This document shows positions 47,203 through 57,422 of a DNA stretch of 64,000 nucleotides, one piece after another. The notes beneath the pieces were generated by a model. It was not told the origin of the DNA, did not search any database, and saw only the letters and a program-made list of their open reading frames with translations. Numbering within the stretch: the first letter of the stretch is position 1; every line of letters starts with the position of its first letter. Source of the stretch: Ancylostoma caninum (taxonomy: Eukaryota > Nematoda > Chromadorea > Rhabditida > Ancylostomatidae); assembly GCA_037903475.1 (NCBI GenBank), contig JBAJFG010000409.1, forward strand, positions 620,001 to 684,000. The letters are read 5' to 3'. The translations under genes and the position numbers were made by a program.

Positions 47203-48113
47203 TATTTTAAGCCGTCACTCTGCTCCTGTATAGTGCACATAATCACCGATCTCATATCCTAGGAAAATTCGAATAGGTTTACTATAATAAGCCTCATTAT
47301 TTTTAACGAAACCGGTGTTAATGGCACGTTCAACTATGTGATTGACGTATTCCACAACGCTATTCTCAGCAGTAACTCAAAAAATCTACGGTTAGCACCG
47401 CTCCTCTCCTCGAAATCCAGGAGTCTTAAAACGGTGTAGTCTTTCCGCAAAAGCGTTTCATCCCGTGTTTTTCTGCCTTTTTTTCTTTCCAAACTGTCTG
47501 ATGACGATATCCTTCTTTCCACTTACAGCTATTTTCCTCATGAGACAGTTCGCAGATAATGACTGCTACCTAATGATATACTACAAATATAAGAAGTTCT
47601 GTGAAGACCTACCGTTCGTTGAATTTGCACAAAATCGTTCATCACTGCAATTTCTCACTCTGCTATTTCATCACAACTAATACATATTTGCTGAGTTGGC
47701 GGCTAGTTAGTTGGAGTTAGATCCAAATGAAAATTGAATCTGGTAGGTTCACTTATCTAACATTATTTGGAGGCATTATTTATATTCGTTAACATTACTT
47801 ATTTAGTCATTACCATTATTTATGCCACATTTTCTATATCGCGCTTTATTGGGATCTAAAATCAATTCGGATGAAAGAAACAATGAAGGAGACATGCCGT
47901 GATATGGAGGTGATGGCGAATAGGCTTTTTTTTAAAGTTTAATATTCATGCACTTACTTTGCTGTAGGCTTGATCTGACCCTTATACGTCAATTTTCCTT
48001 CCTTGTTTTTGTGAAAACTGAATATCGTAATGAAATCACCTGCAGATCATAATCGTTCAGGAACTAGTTGTTCCTGTCTGCCATTTCTGAGCGATTTCTT
48101 GTTGCAGCTGACA
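47203..48113. other. unassigned
   Basis: No gene supported. Confidence 0.4.
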
Positions 48114-48602
48114 TTATGGTTGAGAACAAAGCTCCCTTGGCATTTTAAAATGAAGAAAACAAAAGGTTAGAACTGTAATTGAGCAAGTATAAGAAGATTT
48201 AATTACCTGAGTGGATGACGTTAAGAAATGGGCTTCCTGCATACGTCTAAACACTTGATTGCACTTTGAAGGCAGTTTATCACCATTTCTTGGGTTGCAG
48301 ATGTCAAGAGATCTTAGACCTCCTCGGCACGCTGATTCCAATGATGTAAGCCAAAACGCGTAAAAGTGACGAAAACCCCGTTTTTGGATAGTCCAAAAGT
48401 GTAGTTTATTTACCAGTTGGGCGGAGCGATCCGTGAGTGTACGAGTTTTCCTGCGCTGGTTCAATGCGGCCACTTTTTCAACATGTTGAGCTGTGATCGG
48501 TCGACAACGCCAACCGCCGCGCCTGCCGGGTCTGAGGGGAAACTCGCCCACACTAGAAACCGATATGGCCCTCGAAAACTGGTTTTTTAATGATTTTGGC
48601 AC
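48114..48602 (-). CDS. 162-codon minus frame, unrecognised
   Basis: This is one of the longest non-repeat frames here. The N-terminal half is basic and partly protein-like (ITAQHVEKVAALNQRRKTRT, TDRSAQLVNKLHFW) and loosely resembles the linker region of Tc1/mariner transposases, without catalytic blocks. The C-terminal part (SSYTCSITVLTFCFLHFKM) looks like noise. No splice signals were assigned. It may be a pseudogene fragment. Confidence 0.25.
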   Translation of the reverse strand: MPKSLKNQFSRAISVSSVGEFPLRPGRRGGWRCRPITAQHVEKVAALNQRRKTRTLTDRSAQLVNKLHFWTIQKRGFRHFYAFWLTSLESACRGGLRSLDICNPRNGDKLPSKCNQVFRRMQEAHFLTSSTQVIKSSYTCSITVLTFCFLHFKMPRELCSQP

Positions 48603-49060
48603 ATTTCATGTACACCACTGAAATCATCGTACCGTGAAGGTTCTAATAATTCGAACAAGAAAACTGCCTTCAAACTGAACATCACTCATGGTCCTTGCGC
48701 TCAAAAAACGAACGTTTTGTTGAATTTACTTGTAACAAAGGGACAGCCAATCACACTAGTCGTTTCTGACAGTATAGGGATCAGCTAGTCTAATAAAGAC
48801 TTTTTCACGAACATTAGGCAGTTACATAAGGGCTTGATGTGGATTTCTTGGACTTCACCCATAGTGGCATTCACTAGAAAAGGAATGATACTAGTGCTTT
48901 GATGATAGAAACTCCGCTGCACCATCGCTGTGATGGTAGTGACCATCCGTGCCGCTCTTGGTGCAGAAACTTGGAAAGTAGCTGCTCTCAAGAGAAAAAT
49001 TTCTGATGCTTCTTATTCCATCCGAAAACATTTTTAAGTAGATGTGCCGGTTAACACACA
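48603..49060. other. unassigned
   Basis: No gene supported. Confidence 0.4.
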
Positions 49061-49200
49061 GGATTCATGAAACGCTAAACACGCCAACCGACGATGGTTC
49101 GCGAGATTGTCTATCCCATAGACTACGTATTGTAAGGAAGAGAAGGTCCTGAATTGCGGTTAACTAACCTGGTTTTACTTGGTTATGCGTTCACGAATGC
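49061..49200. repeat. family C repeat, second copy
   Basis: It begins GGATTCATGAAACGC and ends TTATGCGTTCACGAATGC. It aligns along its length with 40277-40417, sharing GACGATGGTT, CATAGACTAC and CTTGGTTATGCGTT. Confidence 0.6.
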
Positions 49201-49651
49201 TGGTCCAGAACAGCTTCTGTATACAACGTATTGGATCTATTCGATTTTGAACTTGTCAGAGGTTGGAATATTTACTTATTTATTTATTTAATTTCATTTC
49301 TGCACTCAAAAGTGCGCTAAAAACTCAAACAACACGCTAAGAGCACACATTCTGGAAAGGGACAGCTGTACAGACCCAAGAGAAAAAAGGGGGCGGCTGT
49401 AGTACTTCTTGTTTTCGGTATATTTCGTTTCTCAAAGGAGTTTAGGAGAAGTTTATTAAGTCAATTAAATTAATTTGACTTTTTTTTTCGGTCAGAAGCC
49501 TACTGATTATTTACATGGAACGTGTAAGAGTAGTAGCATTTCATTGGCACTCACTAATTCCACTTATCAAACATTTATTGCTGAAACTGAAGCGCTTCAT
49601 TGCTGACATCTAACACATCCTACGCTTTCTTTTTTATATTTTCCTTTTTGC
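49201..49651. other. unassigned, with TTTA simple repeat
   Basis: A TTTA-type run lies near 49272-49292. No gene supported. Confidence 0.4.
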
Positions 49652-49873
49652 CTAAACAGTAAAGTTCACCAGCTTCTCTCGCTCATTCGAGCCACTGATC
49701 TCTGATGGCTCTTCTGTCCGCGACGCGACGATCTTATCACGTGGATTACGCAGGATCTGAACTTTTCCTCTGCAGCCACTGTAAGCAGCGTCTGCAGACG
49801 TCCACACGTTCGTTATGGACGTCATTGTCTCGTCTGGTTCTTTATGAATACGGCGAATGTCAATGGAACGCTG
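49652..49873 (-). CDS. candidate terminal host exon
   Basis: After GATCAG|CAGCG a minus frame is open for about 73 codons to TAG at 49652. It reads SIDIRRIHKEPDETMTSITN, SADAAYSGCRGKVQILRNPR and RTEEPSEISGSNEREKLVNF, polar and protein-like. The DNA is more GC-rich than the flanks. A plus frame overlaps it (49705-49917) but looks poorer. The family is unknown and the acceptor weak. Confidence 0.3.
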   Translation of the reverse strand, partial: QRSIDIRRIHKEPDETMTSITNVWTSADAAYSGCRGKVQILRNPRDKIVASRTEEPSEISGSNEREKLVNFTV

Positions 49874-51097
49874 CTGATCTCATTGGTCCTATTCAAGCGT
49901 GGCGCCCGCTCATGTGACCCGCACCTCCTCCTGAGTTGGTTCGATGGCGAATACTTCTAGAAGGCTTTTTTCTTTGGTGTATCGCCATATTAGCTCACGA
50001 TTATTGTTCCTGATGGCCACCTCCGCACGGCGTCATCCGCCACGGATATCCCGCCTTCTTCCTGCAATTGTCGACCTAATAGGAGCCAAAACGTCGCCGC
50101 CGTTCCCATTTTTGTTCTACATAGATGGGGCTGCCTCGGATACCAACCAGCTTTTAGCTGTTCTTAATAGTTTTTTGAGCGAACCAGTCATAAATAGAAT
50201 TGGCTATTCGCCATCTTACATTAAGTTTAGGCTTAGCCCTAACGTAGTCCATATGTAAGTCAATGGGCGCTTCTGTTAAAGAATTATCGCGGTCGTGGAC
50301 CCTCAGTTCAGCATTACCCATCTTTACATGCCTATAACACCGGTTCAAGGATGCTCATGCTGCTTTTACGTTTTTTCAAACTCTTTCTGCGAAATAGCAT
50401 TAATCGCTCCAGAGGAGCCATTGGCTACTTTTGCCTTAAGTGCGACCTCCAAATTTCACTCGTACTCATCAAATGGAATACAAACAATAATATTGAAAAA
50501 AAAACAAAATCGGAGAGGAAGAAAACATTCATATTTTACCTTAAAATACAACTATTCTTCACTCTTTTCATCTGGCCTGGGAATGACTTACAAACAAAGT
50601 TGGAAACCCACGGATTTGATCAGAAACATCTTGAATAAGAGCTGGATGGTGAGACAAAAATAACTTATACTGGATAGCTCCCCTCCGGGACGCTAGAAAG
50701 TGGGATGGGGAGCCACTTGAGGTTGGTAGAAAAGCTTCACACATGCGAAATGCTTAGAAGATTAACAAAGAAACAAGGCTAATCATTAACTGAGCTCAAA
50801 TGCGGAGTTCTCCTTATGAATTGCGCGTATTTCGCCAGTCTCGCCAACGTCGGTCTTCCACACTTCTCGTGATCCTTGCCTTCTTGTAAATTCTTCATTA
50901 CACATCCACATGTAAAACTAGGATCCGATGATACTACAATGATACTACAACAATGATACGGTTTTTTTGTCAATGCATTCATTCAACGCCTATTGACCCT
51001 TTATGACCAACCACTCCCAACTCTTCCAGATGGCTTTAGAACCTGCGTACAACTCAGTGTAACCAATGTGGTGCCCAGTCATAATCACCTTTTTTCA
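49874..51097. other. unassigned
   Basis: A plus frame at 49944-50258 and others near 50295-50663 are open; no product was recognised. Confidence 0.35.
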
Positions 51098-51498
51098 CAC
51101 TACTGGGCCACTGCGGACTCAATCTCCATCCGTGGACCTGTGCGCTGGCGTTTCCCCCACTGTTGGGCCAGGGCAGACCCATCCTCCATGCGCGGATCCG
51201 TATACCGGCGTTTTCTCCACTATTGGCCAGGGCGGACTCGATCTATCGGTGGGCCCGCATGCTGGTGTATTCCCCACTGTTGGGCCATGGCAGACCCATT
51301 CTCCCATCCATGAACCCGTGCGCTGGCGTTTCCCCCAGTTTTGCGCCAGGGCAGACCTATTCTCCATCCGTGGACCTGTATCTTGCCGTTTTTTTCCACT
51401 TCTGGGGCATGGCAGACCCACTCTCAACCCGTGAACCCTTATTCTGGCGTTTTCCATACCATTGGGTCATGGCAGGCCCATTCTCCATCCGTGCGCCC
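51098..51498. repeat. minisatellite array 4, about 60-bp unit, 7 copies
   Basis: The unit reads CCACTGTTGGGCCAGGGCAG, ACCCATTCTCCATCCGTGGA, CCTGTGCGCTGGCGTTTCCC. Copies start near 51100, 51158, 51217, 51273, 51334, 51394 and 51455. A further, weaker copy follows an insertion, at about 51729-51850. Frames open on both strands are products of repetition. Confidence 0.85.
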
Positions 51499-51728
51499 CA
51501 GTGGCGATCGCAGAAATTGGGCAGGAGGGGGGGGGGGGTGGGAAAAGTTGGGTCTCCACCGCTTTGGGGACCGAGATTGAAAATAAAATTAATGAAAACA
51601 TCATTATATGTAGTGATAAATAATTTAAAGCAGTTATTTGAAAACATTGATAAAAATAAGGTGTTGTTTTAAAAATGGACAAATACAAGAGTTTTATTTG
51701 TTTTGTAAAGTAATTTCAAAAATTTATT
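51499..51728. mobile_element. hAT-like MITE fragment inside the 60-bp array
   Basis: It starts CAGTGGCGATCGCAG followed by a G-rich stretch, typical of hAT-type termini, and the interior matches the element at 60415-60643 in complement (AAAATAAAATTAATGAAAAC, ATAAATAATTTAAAG-type words). The 60-bp array resumes right after it. No right-hand terminal repeat is visible, so the copy is truncated or decayed. Length about 230 bp, close to the 229 bp of the other copy. Confidence 0.6.
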
Positions 51729-51850
51729 CTGACGTTTTCTCCACGATTGAGCCACGGCGGACCCTCTCTCGATCGGTGGACACCTACTCTGGTGTTTTGC
51801 TGTTTTTTCCGTACTATAAAACCTCGGCACATCTATCCGCCATCAGTGTA
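51729..51850. repeat. diverged remnant of minisatellite array 4
   Basis: CGTTTTCTCCACGATTGAGC, CACGGCGGACCCTCTCTCGA and GGTGGACACCTACTCTGGTG follow the unit order of the array before the insertion, showing the array was split. Confidence 0.6.
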
Positions 51851-52014
51851 CCTGCACTCCTTGTAAATCTCGAGAATCATAGAAGAAAGTTAGGAAATAT
51901 GTATTCAGAAAGTTTGGTCAATTACACAGTGGTGGTCATCATTACGTACATATATCGTTGCTGATCATACCAAACAGGAGGCTATTCTGCTCCGTACACT
52001 GCGGCTATGCAAGG

Positions 52015-52166
52015 TCAAATCGTTGCACTGTCCTGGCCGGAGGGCTCGAGACTGACAGCCGAGGGCGCGGGTCCCGTCGCGAGACCCTGGAAGTACTGTC
52101 TAAACCTCTCGCTTTCATCACTGGAAACTGTGTCCAATTTTCTGCCACTTTTGCCTTTATGGAGCT
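52015..52166 (-). CDS. candidate terminal host exon
   Basis: A good acceptor (CACATCCTCTTAACAG) precedes a frame that reads LHKGKSGRKLDTVSSDESER, FRQYFQGLATGPAPSAVSLE and ends PSGQDSATI at TGA (52015). Composition is that of a Ser/Pro-rich disordered tail. A donor-like CAG|GTCTCG inside could shorten it. No domain was recognised; upstream exons were not linked. Confidence 0.4.
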
Positions 52167-52354
52167 CTGTTAAGAGGATGTGAAAGGGACTGTGCTGAAG
52201 CAACAGAGTTTTTAGCTGTTTCCTCTGACTTTCTGCTTTTTCCGTTTGAACGATAAGGCTGTGATATTTAACATTCTCGATCCCGCGCTTCTATTCACTC
52301 CTGATTTAAAAGCATTTGGTGATATAATCTACATCAAAATTGACGGTAGTTCAG

Positions 52355-52605
52355 CGTTACAAGGGCAATTTATACTACATACATGCGTGCGTCAGTCGCG
52401 CGTCAGATGCATGCGTCTATGTGCTGAGCATTTTCCATGAACGTTCATCTACACTACCTGTGCAACCTGTGTGAAAATAGTGGAAGTTCCGACAATAGTC
52501 TTGAGTCGCAAGTTTTACCTGCGTCTGAGTTGCGTCAGTATGGCGTCAGAGCTGGCTTATCCCTCATCAATATGGACGCACACATCTATTATACATTCTA
52601 TTTAC
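52355..52605. repeat. family A MITE
   Basis: The left end reads AGGGCAATTTATACTACATA then CATGCGTGCGTCAGTCGCGC; the right end reads GTATGGCGTCAGAG...GGACGCACACATCTATTATA. The two ends are complementary in the outer 30-40 bp. It is probably the best delimited copy of the family. Confidence 0.6.
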
Positions 52606-52706
52606 TAATGTAGAAATAGCCCTATAATCGTTGCAGTGATTCTGAGTGTGAGATAAAAATATTAATACTTGGATCAGGTCCAATATCTCAGATGGTCATA
52701 TGCAAG

Positions 52707-52885
52707 TTATTTCTGAGCTTTATTAGCAGCTTGGGCTTGAAATACTTCTGAAAGCTCCAGATCGTCTGGCATCTTAAGCTCAGGATATTCCTTCAACTCC
52801 TTGTCAGCAATCTCTCTCTTTCAGAGTGCTTTCCACCGTGGATCGTTAGACTCTTTCTGTGGGAGTGGCCTTTTTCGTAGAAGCA
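52707..52885 (-). pseudogene. coding-like exon with an in-frame TGA
   Basis: After a GTGCAG acceptor the frame reads LLRKRPLPQKESNDPRWKAL, then TGA, then KREIADKELKEYPELKMPDD and LELSEVFQAQAANKAQK to TAA at 52707. Sequence on both sides of the TGA is strongly protein-like and in one frame, so the codon looks like a recent mutation, a sequencing error or a short missed intron. I could not assign the protein. Confidence 0.4.
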
Positions 52886-54499
52886 CTGCACAGACGCGTA
52901 TTTCCAAGTAGAGATTTTTGCCCTAATGATAAACCCTTCAAGGCTAAATTTGAGCAAAAGCAGATATAATCGTTCACTTCAGAGTAATCCGGTCTTTTTG
53001 CCGGTGCAGCGCTTATAATCCGTAACGGCTTATTAGCGCTAAGTTATTGAATCAGCAATTTCCACGAAAGAACTGAATTCTCAGAGAGAAAGGGCAACGA
53101 AATGATACCTCTGGACACTAAATGCCTATTTAAATTCTAATTGTTCTATTTTTGCACCATCTACTTTATTTACATCATCCGCCCCCTGTACTGCGAGTAC
53201 TTAATTCCAGCAGCTTCATCAAACGTCCTTGTACTCTCCGACGCCCCCGTCCGACCTGCTCTCTCGTCCTTTATCCAGCAGTCTTCTTCCCTTTACTTAA
53301 TGTCTACATATTAGTGGAAGGATTTTGTGGTGCATACATAAGAATTCTGAGTTATTGATGTGCTATAAATGCTCGAAACAATGAACCTCGAGGTGCAGAA
53401 ATGTAGTGAATAACGAGTAGATAAAGTGAAGTACAAGGCGGCTCTCGGGTATGGATCGCTTTTTTTCAAATGCTGGGAAGAAAATAAGAAAGTAGCTGTC
53501 GTCTGTCTCTTGTAATAATTCGAGATCGATAAACATTGCCTTTGTTGAATAGCGTGAGAATTTTGATCCGTTCTTGGACTCGTTCAGAAGTTATAAAGAG
53601 ATTTCTTGATTGTACTACCATCACTGACCTCTGCGATTGCACTCTTAATGTTACTGAATCTGCTAAACACCCTCATTTCCCTATAGCAACAGTCGTGAAT
53701 GTACTGGAGCAGTGAGAAGAAAGGGGGCTATGTTATCTCACTCTAGAAACCATGGAGACCTCGATTTATTCTCATCTCAAGTTGAGCTGGCATCAGCGAG
53801 AAGAGTATCGCCAGCGACAATTTGATCAGCTTGAATCGCATAGCTTCCAATAGGAATATCTCCTTAGACATTGTTCAAAAGATCGCAAAACTTGAGTTGG
53901 GACCGCACAGAGCACACTATTACCTTTTGTGACCCTGACTTCTGTATTGGTTAGGCTGAGTTATACGGCCCTACTACTTTGTTAAGGCGCTACCTCATTT
54001 GTAACTTTTTAGAGGCCAAAACTGTCCGCTACTAGCCACGAAAGCATGAAATCTCTCAAGACAGTATTCGAGAGGGAGTGGAGGAGGACCGACGTCAGCT
54101 CCTGCGCCCAACTGAATTCTCACTTGAGGGGCGATTTGGGGCCCACACCAGGGCCGGGGCAGACACATTTAACCGGGACCTCTTCGAGCTGATAGCCAAA
54201 GCTCATTTGAAACAGGTCTCAACACTTCGTAATAGTACCTTACTTCTTTGGAGAAGGAGGTTAGAAAATTGAGCGATCCATATTAACAGGCACCCTTTAT
54301 AGACCAAACGTTGTGGAAAAACAGTATCTTAACGGAGTGCGGTAACCAAGCCCTCATGACTCACTGTAGTATTATCTGAATAATTACAAGTAATAATAAT
54401 GATTCTAATACAATTAGAATCGGTATCATGGATGCATTAGATCCTAGTTTCCCATCTGTCCAGATTTTTCATTATTAGCTCCTAAAGCCTCAGAAGAAA
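52886..54499. other. unassigned
   Basis: A 64-codon plus frame at 54078-54272 (FGAHTRAGADTFNRDLFELI) is open but unrecognised. No other feature supported. Confidence 0.35.
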
Positions 54500-55065
54500 T
54501 ATCAGGACGAATTTTAGTTGCTGAAGCTTGAGCAGAAACAAGCGCATCAGTGTCGAAGAGATTCGCAATGGGAACAGATGGTTTGTGTATCTAGTAAAGT
54601 ACAGGCGGCCAGTAGCAGGTCCCTCTTTCTGCATCTTTTCATTGTTGTCATGGACGCTATCGTAAGGGATCTTCAGAGATCACTGCCTCGAGCCCTTCTG
54701 TACGCAGACGACGTGATGCTGGCATCCGAAGAAAGGGTGAACTTGAACGGCAGACTCGTGGGGTAACCAGCTGGCACGGTTAGGCTTTCATCTTAACGGT
54801 AAAAAGACCAGTTATCTGACCATCGGCAAACACGAGTCAGCCACCATCAAATTTAATGACAAGAATCTCCCACAAGCCGCTACGGTCAAATATAATACCA
54901 TGGCTCGATGGTTTCATCAGACGGTTGTCTCGCTCATGAGATCATCGCACGCGTCAGCGCTGCGTGGTTGAACTGGCGCTCACTGACTGGTGTTCCGTGC
55001 GACATGGGCATCCCAGACCGCCTCAAGTCGAAGATCTACCGAACCGTGATATTTCTAGAGCTTTC
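54500..55065 (+). pseudogene. RTE-type non-LTR retrotransposon reverse transcriptase, fragment
   Basis: Reverse transcriptase copies the element RNA at its target site. The plus strand carries VVMDAIVRDLQRSLPRALL, the catalytic YADD at 54701-54712 in LLYADDVMLASE, then after a frame change SSDGCLAHEIIARVSAAWL and NWRSLTGVPCDMG, DRLKSKIYRTVI. The blocks keep the order seen in RTE-clade elements. Frameshifts lie between about 54765 and 54910. The 5' endonuclease part and the 3' end are missing or unreadable. Confidence 0.8.
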
Positions 55066-55545
55066 TATACACTTTATTCTTTATCCTTTATTCTCTACAT
55101 CGCAACAGAACGAGTGATATCTTCCTACATCCGCGGAGAGTCCATCGATTCTGTTAATCTCTCCATTTAACCGTCTCGTCAAGGTCGACGTTTCCTGCTT
55201 GGGTCTTTTTTGGGGGTATCCTACGTCATCTAGCCATTACTCTCAAGCTCATCTTTCTGCGTTTTGAAACTAAACTAGGTCGAACAAAAAACGTAGTCCT
55301 CCTTCTGTACTAGTGGTGTTACGTAGAAGCGGGATGGGGAGTGACCCACCGCTCATCGGGGCAACACAGTAAAGATACTTTAAATATGTATATCAAAAGC
55401 TAATTCAGGTTGTATCTCTGATGCATTAGATGAAAGTGATAGGACTTCCTTGTATTATGGTGCATAGGCGTAGGCTTCTACATAGCAGAATCAGTGAGGC
55501 ATCAATACGCTTCGCTCGAACTTTGGGTGAAGTGCATATACTTTT
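55066..55545. other. unassigned
   Basis: It follows the end of recognisable reverse transcriptase sequence. No gene supported. Confidence 0.35.
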
Positions 55546-55551
55546 TTTATT
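55546..55551 (-). terminator. candidate poly(A) signal AATAAA
   Basis: AATAAA on the minus strand about 125 nt downstream of the stop at 55677, consistent with the 3' end of the gene on that strand. Confidence 0.4.
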
Positions 55552-55676
55552 CGTTGTACAAGTATACGTACACAACTCTACTAGAACTTTGTTTATACTA
55601 ATTGTTTACGTTCTGCTGTGAACTGCCATAATTTCTTGAAACCTCGCAGAATTGTCTCTTCTTCAAAAGAATATAC

Positions 55677-55900
55677 CTAAGAGACAACTGGTCTGGACGC
55701 AATTAGACTTTGATCTGTGTTGTCGAGAGGATCTTGTTTGTTTTGCAGTGATTCGTGTTTCTTCGAAATAGGTTTCAGCTCTTGAGTCACATTGCTCGGT
55801 CCAGCTGTTTCAACATTGTCCATTGAACACTCCGTTGAATGTAGTTGTTTTGATGATGAGGCAGATTCGACGAACTCATCGTTTACGCGCATTCGTTCGC
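55677..55900 (-). CDS. probable last exon of minus-strand gene B
   Basis: The frame runs RVNDEFVESASSSKQLHSTE, MDNVETAGPSNVTQELKPIS, then KKHESLQNKQDPLDNTDQSL and ends IASRPVVS at 55677. It is a polar, low-hydrophobic sequence typical of a disordered C-terminus. An in-frame stop lies just upstream of about 55910, so an acceptor is needed nearby (AG sites at about 55905-55915 would work). It lies about 1.1 kb downstream of the exons at 56973-57262, with a LINE between. The link to those exons is inferred from strand and style only. Confidence 0.45.
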
Positions 55901-55997
55901 GTCTTCTCGTGGTTTCTCAGAAGACTCGGATGTTGCATAAGAAGCCGGCCGCTTCCGCTACCTGAGACGTTTCCATCAGTCAAAGACGATCGCGTAT

Positions 55998-56590
55998 CTC
56001 TTATTTATTTATTTATTTATTTATTTATTTGGAGACGCGGGCTAAGCCACGCGTAAATAAGGACAATAACATATCAGTTATCATCAACATATGAAGCGAC
56101 ATCAACATGTTCATACATTCAATGGTTTCAAACAAGTTCTCCTGACAAGCTTTCTGAAAGCTTGCAAAGACAATTCAATCAAATGCTCATTTTTAGCTAG
56201 CAACAAGTTGAACTCATTTACAGCTCTATAAGTGAAGAATCTCGACCTAGCCTGTGACCTTGCAACTGGGACATAGAGCTTGAGCTTTCCTCTTCTGGTT
56301 CTCGTCAGCGGTACTCCAAAAAATTCAACAGGATTCAAAGAAAGCTTACCTTTAATTATCTTGAACATAATTAACAAGTCACTATTACTCCTTCTATTTT
56401 GCAAGGTTGGTAAACCAAATAACTTTGCTTTCTTCTCACAATTAGGTACTTGATCATAGTTCATTCTGAAGCATCTCATTACTAGTTTTCGCGTAGAACT
56501 GTTTTGAACACTTTCCAACAAATTTATATCCTTCTTCTTGGAAGGATTATGCCTACGTATGAGTATATTCGGGAGCATTTTCTTCGGATT
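55998..56590 (-). mobile_element. CR1-like LINE, 3' end with ATTT tail
   Basis: The minus frame 56111-56578 (155 codons, uninterrupted) is the C-terminal end of a CR1-like reverse transcriptase protein: LLESVQNSSTRKLVMRCFRM, LFGLPTLQNRRSNSDLLIM, FKIIKGKLSLNPVEFFG and VPVARSQARSRFFTYRAVNE. About 80 bp of 3' UTR follow, then an ATTT/AAAT microsatellite at 55998-56033, the usual end of such elements. The copy is 5'-truncated near 56590, as LINE insertions often are. The intact frame suggests a fairly young insertion. Confidence 0.85.
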
Positions 56591-56972
56591 ACAAATTCAG
56601 GCATTTGTAATCCGCTATTTAAGGGTCTAAATGTTTCATGTAAAAAGCTTGCTCCTCTTTGTTGCCATGTTCTCTGAGCCATTGAAGAGATTGGAGAAAC
56701 TGTCCGGAAAACCTTGAACCACGTTAATAAATTACTTTCACGAAGAAAAAGCGGTTCAATGTTTCAGACGGGTGCAATATGATGCCTGGCAAGCACGTCT
56801 GCGACGAAGTAGTTGTCGAATAACCCTCCCATTTTGGGAAGAAGTTTGACGAACTCGTGTTTTTCTTCCAACCCGGTAACATGTCAGAATGGAGTCACAC
56901 TGTCACTTTATACTTTCACCTTTGCATTGAAATTTTTCTTTCAGTTTTTGATGAAATTTGCTACGTACTTAC
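56591..56972. other. probable intron of gene B
   Basis: It lies between the donor of the exon at 56973-57026 and the LINE. No other exon was identified. Confidence 0.35.
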
Positions 56973-57026
56973 CCATTTTAAACTCATTGAAGACGATGAT
57001 AGAGAACCTCGGTTTTCAATCATTTT
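56973..57026 (-). CDS. gene B, internal 54-nt exon
   Basis: Between GCAGTAG (acceptor) and a strong donor TGG|GTAAGTAC the 18 codons read KMIENRGSLSSSSMSLKW. The length is a multiple of three and the phase matches the exon before it (57068-57262, phase 0). The intervening intron would be 41 nt, at the short end for nematodes. The donor is the best in the window. Confidence 0.45.
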
Positions 57027-57067
57027 CTACTGCTATAGTATTTAAGTGCATTGCATTGTTGTTTTAC

Positions 57068-57262
57068 CACATGCTTTCCCTTTCTCAAGTAGTTTGTGGC
57101 ACTTGCTTGTACAAAATCTTCGCCTGAATATGAATCGCCTACGGGATTACTCACGACCGCGTGATCTTGTCCACCAGCAGTTTTACTGAAGTATTCTTTA
57201 GACTGCAGCGGTTTCTGTGATTCTTGCCGTTGATCATGTCCCCATATTGTCTTAGCAAAAGG
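57068..57262 (-). CDS. gene B, internal 195-nt exon
   Basis: The acceptor TTTTTTGCCAAAAG and donor CATGTG|GTAAAAC bound 65 codons: FAKTIWGHDQRQESQKPLQS, KEYFSKTAGGQDHAVVSNPV, GDSYSGEDFVQASATNYLRK. The length is a multiple of three (phase 0 to 0). Third-position variation and composition look like coding sequence. If not spliced, the frame continues to a stop at 57020. No domain was recognised; it looks polar and partly disordered. Confidence 0.45.
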
Positions 57263-57422
57263 CTTTTGGCAAAAAATACGAGGAAGCCGGAAGAGCACTC
57301 ACCTATTACACTGTATAGTACTTCACATTAAATGTATAGGGACATCCTAATTTTTACTCAATACTGAACTCGCTTTTCTCCTGACAATATGTATGTTATC
57401 GAAATCACCTTCAAAAAAAGGT

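Noticed and set aside
56813..57127. 104-codon plus frame
   Set aside because: It lies antisense to candidate exons of gene B and is rich in Phe and Leu; the minus exons with splice sites and matching phase are the better explanation.
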